Shown here: piece by piece, positions 60,325 through 64,000 of the stretch
How the letters are laid out: the number at the start of each line of letters is the position of its first letter
Position numbering within the stretch: the stretch's first letter is position 1
Assembly (NCBI GenBank): GCA_000802095.1
Contig: JUEB01000029.1
Location: 62,001-126,000, forward strand
Reading direction: 5' to 3'
Length of the DNA stretch: 64,000 bases
Source: Peptococcaceae bacterium BICA1-7
GTDB taxonomy: Bacteria; Bacillota; Desulfotomaculia; Desulfotomaculales; Desulfocucumaceae
The notes under the pieces: generated by a model
Told to the model about the DNA's origin: nothing
Seen by the model: only the letters and a program-made list of their open reading frames with translations
The model's database searches: none
Made by a program: the position numbers and the translations under genes

Positions 60325-61686
60325 GTGGATCTGAAAGGGAAAAAGGCTCTGGTGGTGGGCGCCGGAAAAAGTGGCCAGGCGGCGGCCCGGTTTATGGTGG
60401 AAAAGGGCTGCCGGACGGTGCTTACAGACACCGGCGGGAAGGATAAATTTGGAGAGTCGCTGGACAGCCTGGCTGCCGGTGGTGTTGAGCTGGCCCTGGG
60501 GGGCTACCCCGGTGTGCGGGGGGCCGGCTTTGATATGCTTGTGCTGAGCCCCGGGGTGCCTTTAGGCATACCTCCTGTGGCTGAGGCCCGGGAGGAGGGC
60601 ATACCGGTTATCGGGGAACTGGAGCTGGCTTATAGATTCGCCCGGTCTCCCATAATTGCCATAACAGGGACCAATGGTAAGACAACCACCACCACACTGG
60701 TGGGAGAGATATTCAGGGAGGCCGGCCGGCGGACTCTGGTGGCCGGCAATATAGGCATTCCCCTGGTGGACCGGGTGGAGTCCTATGGTTCCCGGGACTT
60801 TATTGTGGCCGAGGTTTCCAGCTTTCAGCTGGAGTCAGTGGATCAATTCCGGCCCAGAGTGGGCCTTATTCTAAATATTACTCCTGATCATCTGGACAGG
60901 CATGGTGATATGGCGGGCTATGCCGCCGCCAAGGGAAAAATATCCATGAACCAGCAAAAGAGCGACTTTCTGGTGCTTAATTATGACGATCCCCTTACCA
61001 GGGAGATGAAGGGCACTGGTGATGGAGAAGTCATATATTTCAGCCGCCGGCATATTTTAGAAGAAGGGGTGTTTGTCCACAACAACACCATCACCATTCG
61101 CCGGGCCGGGGAGGAGAGGTCTGTCCTTCCTGCGGATAAACTGCTTATTCCCGGTGCCCACAATCTTGAAAACGCCCTGGCGGCAGCTGCGGCGGGCCTG
61201 GTGATGGGGGTGCCCGAAAAAATTATAGCAAGGGCCCTGGCCGGTTTTGCCGGGGTGGAGCACAGGCTGGAGACAGTGGCTGAGATTGACGGTGTTAAAT
61301 ACGTAAATGACTCCAAGGGCACCAACCCGGATGCCAGCATGAAGGCTGTAGAGGCCTTTCCCGGTCCTCTGGTGCTTATTGCCGGGGGCAGGAACAAGGG
61401 AAATGACTTTACTGAATTTACGCGGCTGGCGGCTCCTAAGACCAGGGCCATGGTAATACTGGGGGAGTGCTCAGTCGAGATGGCCGGGGCTGCCGAGATA
61501 GCCGGCATCAAAAGAATACTGAGAGCCCAAAGCTTCAGGGAGGCTGTGCTGCTGGCCAGCTCGACAGCCCGGGAAGGTGACGTGGTGCTGCTTTCTCCGG
61601 CCTGCGCCAGCTGGGACATGTTCAAAAGCTACGAGGAAAGAGGAGACCTGTTTAAACAGATAGTGATGGAACTTAAGGGTGGATAG
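60325..61686 (+). CDS. murD: UDP-MurNAc-L-Ala:D-Glu ligase
   Basis: A 453-residue Mur ligase that adds D-glutamate to UDP-MurNAc-L-Ala. ATP loop ITGTNGKTTTTT near residues 112-123, EVSSFQLE, NITPDHLDRH, and NDSKGTNPDAS are diagnostic for MurD. GTG 60325 with CAGGAG upstream. It is separated from mraY by a MITE copy and from the FtsW/SpoVE gene by a further repeat. Confidence 0.95.
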   Translation: MDLKGKKALVVGAGKSGQAAARFMVEKGCRTVLTDTGGKDKFGESLDSLAAGGVELALGGYPGVRGAGFDMLVLSPGVPLGIPPVAEAREEGIPVIGELELAYRFARSPIIAITGTNGKTTTTTLVGEIFREAGRRTLVAGNIGIPLVDRVESYGSRDFIVAEVSSFQLESVDQFRPRVGLILNITPDHLDRHGDMAGYAAAKGKISMNQQKSDFLVLNYDDPLTREMKGTGDGEVIYFSRRHILEEGVFVHNNTITIRRAGEERSVLPADKLLIPGAHNLENALAAAAAGLVMGVPEKIIARALAGFAGVEHRLETVAEIDGVKYVNDSKGTNPDASMKAVEAFPGPLVLIAGGRNKGNDFTEFTRLAAPKTRAMVILGECSVEMAGAAEIAGIKRILRAQSFREAVLLASSTAREGDVVLLSPACASWDMFKSYEERGDLFKQIVMELKGG

Positions 61687-61783
61687 TCGCCAGACGTTGG
61701 TCCCACGCAGTCGGACTGGAGGATGGAATGGCTGTGCTTTAATATCTTCTGAGCTGACGTCCGACACCTGACGACCGACGACT
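61685..61783. repeat. GTCGG/GACGTC-type inverted repeat
   Basis: AGTCGCCAGACGTTGGTC at the left and GACGTCCGACACCTGACGAC with CGACGACT at the right form imperfect complementary arms, filling the murD to ftsW gap. A repeat family different from the others; single copy in this window. Confidence 0.5.
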
Positions 61784-61801
61784 AAACTGGGGGTGGCAGA
61801 A

Positions 61802-62908
61802 ATGCCTTTAAAAAAGAAGGCGCCGGATTTTATTCTGTTCATTACGGTAATGATGCTGCTGAGTATAGGCATTATCATGGTTTTTAGCTCCAGTAGCTAT
61901 TATGCCATGTTTCCGCCATTCAACAATCCTTTCCACTTTTTAATAAGACAGCTAATCAACGCCTTAGTAGGCATTCCCATTATGATGGTTATGATGAGGT
62001 ATGATTACTGGAAGCTCAGGCGGTGGTCACTGGGGCTTTTGGTTTTGGCCTTCGTGCTACTATTACTGGTGCTGACCCCTCTGGGCAGCTCCAGGCTGGG
62101 AGCCCAGCGCTGGATAGACCTGGGCTTTCTCAGCTTTCAGCCTTCCGAGCTGGCCAAGCTGTGCGTTATAATATTTGTGGCCACCAGTCTGGCCAATAAA
62201 AAACACAAGATCCAGTCCTTCAAGGAAGGGGTTGCGCCCTACCTGGGGCTGATGGCGGTTCTGGCCGGACTGATTCTGGCCGAGCCTGACCTGGGCACCG
62301 CGATAACTACGGTGGGCACCATATTTATAATGCTTTTCTGCGCCGGATCAAAGATAACCCAGCTTGGGGCAGTGGCCGTGGCGGGTGTGGGGGCGGTAAT
62401 GGCCGCTATTATGTCGGAGGATTACAGGAGAGACAGGTTCTTTGCCTTTCTTAATCCTGAGGGCGATCCCACCGGAGCAGGCTGGCATATTCTCAACTCT
62501 CTTATGTCCATCGGATCCGGAGGACTTTTGGGTACCGGACTGGGGCAGGGCCGCCACTCCAAATTCCTATACCTGCCGGAAAGGCAGACCGACTTCATAT
62601 TTGCAGTTGTAGGAGAGGAATTGGGATTCATCGGCGGCTGCCTGGTAATACTTCTGTTTATACTTTTTATCTGGAGGGGCTTCAAGGTGGCCATTACCTC
62701 CCCCGACCCCTTCGCCAGCCTTTTAGCGGCCGGGATAGTGTCGGGAATCGCCCTTCAGGCCATTATTAATATAGGGGTGGTCACCAGCTCATTGCCCATT
62801 ACCGGGATAACACTGCCCTTTCTAAGCTTCGGGGGCACCTCTTTAGTCTTTACCCTGATGGGTGTTGGGGTGCTGCTCAATATTTCGAGATACATTACTC
62901 CAAAATAG
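61802..62908 (+). CDS. SEDS-family peptidoglycan polymerase (SpoVE/FtsW)
   Basis: A 368-residue SEDS protein with about ten membrane segments. It polymerises lipid II glycan chains together with a class B PBP, most likely the SpoVD encoded upstream. Signatures: FSSSSYYAM, LGAQRWIDLGFLSFQPSE, AEPDLGTA and GISLPF-like GITLPFLSFGGTSL. In Bacillus the gene at this dcw position is spoVE; naming as ftsW or spoVE is not decided by sequence. ATG 61802 follows GGGGGTGG; GTG 61793 is an alternative. Confidence 0.93.
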   Translation: MPLKKKAPDFILFITVMMLLSIGIIMVFSSSSYYAMFPPFNNPFHFLIRQLINALVGIPIMMVMMRYDYWKLRRWSLGLLVLAFVLLLLVLTPLGSSRLGAQRWIDLGFLSFQPSELAKLCVIIFVATSLANKKHKIQSFKEGVAPYLGLMAVLAGLILAEPDLGTAITTVGTIFIMLFCAGSKITQLGAVAVAGVGAVMAAIMSEDYRRDRFFAFLNPEGDPTGAGWHILNSLMSIGSGGLLGTGLGQGRHSKFLYLPERQTDFIFAVVGEELGFIGGCLVILLFILFIWRGFKVAITSPDPFASLLAAGIVSGIALQAIINIGVVTSSLPITGITLPFLSFGGTSLVFTLMGVGVLLNISRYITPK

Positions 62909-62932
62909 CTGTGGCGGGAGGTAGTATAGTAC

Positions 62933-64000
62933 TTGGTATTTGTTGTAAGCGGCGGCGGCACGGGAGGACATATTTACCCCGCACTGGCCATTGCCAGGGG
63001 GCTGGGGGATAGGTTCGGGGCTGAGGTTTATTATATAGGGGGCACCCGGGGCATGGAGTCGGATATTGTGCCCAGAGAGGGGCTGCCCTTCCGGTCCATC
63101 CCTCTGGCAGGTTTTAAAAGAGGCCTTTCCCTGTCTAATATAGCTGTGGGCTTTAAGGCCCTGAGCGGTATCAGGAGAGCTTGGGGCTATCTTAAGGAAA
63201 TAAAGCCGGACGCAGTAATTGGAACCGGGGGTTATGTATGCGGTCCGGTGGTTCTTGCCGCTGCACTGTCCGGAATACCCACACTTATCCATGAGCAGAA
63301 TGCCTTCCCCGGTCTGACCAACAGGATGCTGGCCAGGTTTTCCGGCTGTGTGGCGGCCACTTTTGAGGAGTCAAAAAAATTTTTTCCCGCCGGGGCCCCG
63401 GTCAGGGTAACAGGACTGCCGGTAAGAAAGCAAATATTTAAGGCCGAAAGGGATAAGGCCAGGGAAAAGTTGGGGTTGTCGACAGGCCGCCTCTTTGTTG
63501 TGTCCTTCGGGGGGAGCCAGGGGGCCCGCAGCATAAACAATGCCATGCTTTCGGTGCTGGGCCGCTTTTATGGGGATGACCGGATAAGTTTTCTGCATGT
63601 GCCGGGACCCGGCAATTATGCTGATTTTATGGAGTCCCTAAATACTAGTATAAAAATGGATGAGCATGGAAATATTACCATTACCCCCTACCTTCATGAT
63701 ATGCCCACCGCCCTTTCAGCGGCCGATCTGGTGGTGTGCAGGGCCGGTGCGGCAACGTGCGCGGAACTTGCCATCGTGGGGCTGCCGGCCATACTTGTTC
63801 CATACCCGCACGCCGCGGGAAATCACCAGGAGCATAATGCCCTGGCTTTGGAGAAAAAGGGGGCGGCGGTGGTTATAAGGGATGGTGAACTGGGAGGGAG
63901 CCTGCTGGCTGCGGAAATAGAGAGGCTGGTGGGGGGCGCCAGGGAGCTGAAGGACATGTCCCTGGCCAGCAGGAACCTGGGCAGGCCCCGGGCTCTGGAT
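62933..64000 (+). CDS. murG: Lipid II synthase MurG (3' partial)
   Basis: The frame from TTG 62933 is open to the window end (356 residues seen), so the stop lies beyond. MurG is the membrane-associated GT28 transferase that adds GlcNAc to lipid I. VSGGGTGGHIYPALAIA at the N-terminus, GTGGYVCGPV, HEQNAFPGLTNR, SFGGSQGAR, and CRAGAATCAELAIVG with PYPHAAGNHQEHNA are family motifs. GGCGGGAGG precedes the start. It continues the dcw operon 24 bp after the SEDS gene. Confidence 0.95.
   Translation, partial: MVFVVSGGGTGGHIYPALAIARGLGDRFGAEVYYIGGTRGMESDIVPREGLPFRSIPLAGFKRGLSLSNIAVGFKALSGIRRAWGYLKEIKPDAVIGTGGYVCGPVVLAAALSGIPTLIHEQNAFPGLTNRMLARFSGCVAATFEESKKFFPAGAPVRVTGLPVRKQIFKAERDKAREKLGLSTGRLFVVSFGGSQGARSINNAMLSVLGRFYGDDRISFLHVPGPGNYADFMESLNTSIKMDEHGNITITPYLHDMPTALSAADLVVCRAGAATCAELAIVGLPAILVPYPHAAGNHQEHNALALEKKGAAVVIRDGELGGSLLAAEIERLVGGARELKDMSLASRNLGRPRALD

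Overview
The window reads as chromosome of an endospore-forming, Gram-positive sulfate reducer (Desulfotomaculum/Pelotomaculum-like Firmicute). It carries a dissimilatory sulfate activation and APS reduction locus (sat, aprB, aprA, qmoA, qmoB). As is known for Gram-positive sulfate reducers, the electron-transfer module ends in soluble hdrC-hdrB rather than a membrane qmoC. A dcw cluster with spoVD and a spoVE/ftsW-type gene, plus a cortex-lytic-type GH18 protein, supports spore formation. The species assignment is inference from gene content.

Layout. 1-7.3 kb: a YkvI-like membrane protein (cut by the left edge), YueI, small zinc-ribbon and DUF1540 proteins, a short soluble chemoreceptor, a tyrosine-recombinase remnant beside tRNA-Leu(TAA), a His-rich NifX-like protein and a YkgJ-type cysteine-cluster protein. 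7.7-12.5 kb: a second, divergent APS-reductase-like set made of an AprA-like flavoprotein, an AprB-like ferredoxin, and one 793-residue protein combining hallmarks of QmoA and QmoB. 12.9-22.3 kb: sat, aprBA, qmoAB and hdrCB in several transcription units separated by hairpins. 22.4-25.6 kb (minus strand): a YlbF protein, then TSUP/TauE-type exporter, membrane partner and CBS protein. 25.7-28.6 kb: AT-rich DNA with an IS1634-type transposase ORF lacking two catalytic aspartates, and a small orphan gene. 28.8-39 kb: SLC13 anion transporter, two NodB deacetylases, acyl-CoA ligase, GlcD/GlcF-type oxidase, rubredoxin-like protein, MFS permease. 39-51 kb: GH18, feoAB, D,D-carboxypeptidase, Fur-family regulator, DUF4912 plus a GH57-GT4 fusion for alpha-glucan metabolism, a MetE/UROD-like protein and a PHP phosphatase. 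51.5-64 kb: mraZ-rsmH-ftsL-spoVD-murE-murF-mraY-murD-ftsW/spoVE-murG (cut by the right edge).

How it works together. Sat makes APS from sulfate and ATP; AprBA reduces APS to sulfite and AMP; QmoAB with HdrBC is expected to supply the electrons. The TSUP and SLC13 proteins are candidate sulfur-oxyanion or carboxylate transporters. The AprAB/Qmo-like set just upstream of sat is the most unusual part: it keeps the cofactor framework but changes the substrate pocket and condenses the electron-transfer partner into one polypeptide.

Non-coding structure. Intergenic regions hold several families of degenerate inverted repeats, including a roughly 165-178 bp MITE-like element present four times, twice within runs of co-oriented genes, and one three-layer nested palindrome. 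A 10-bp-periodic MraZ-type operator lies before mraZ. No CRISPR array, rRNA or complete prophage was seen.
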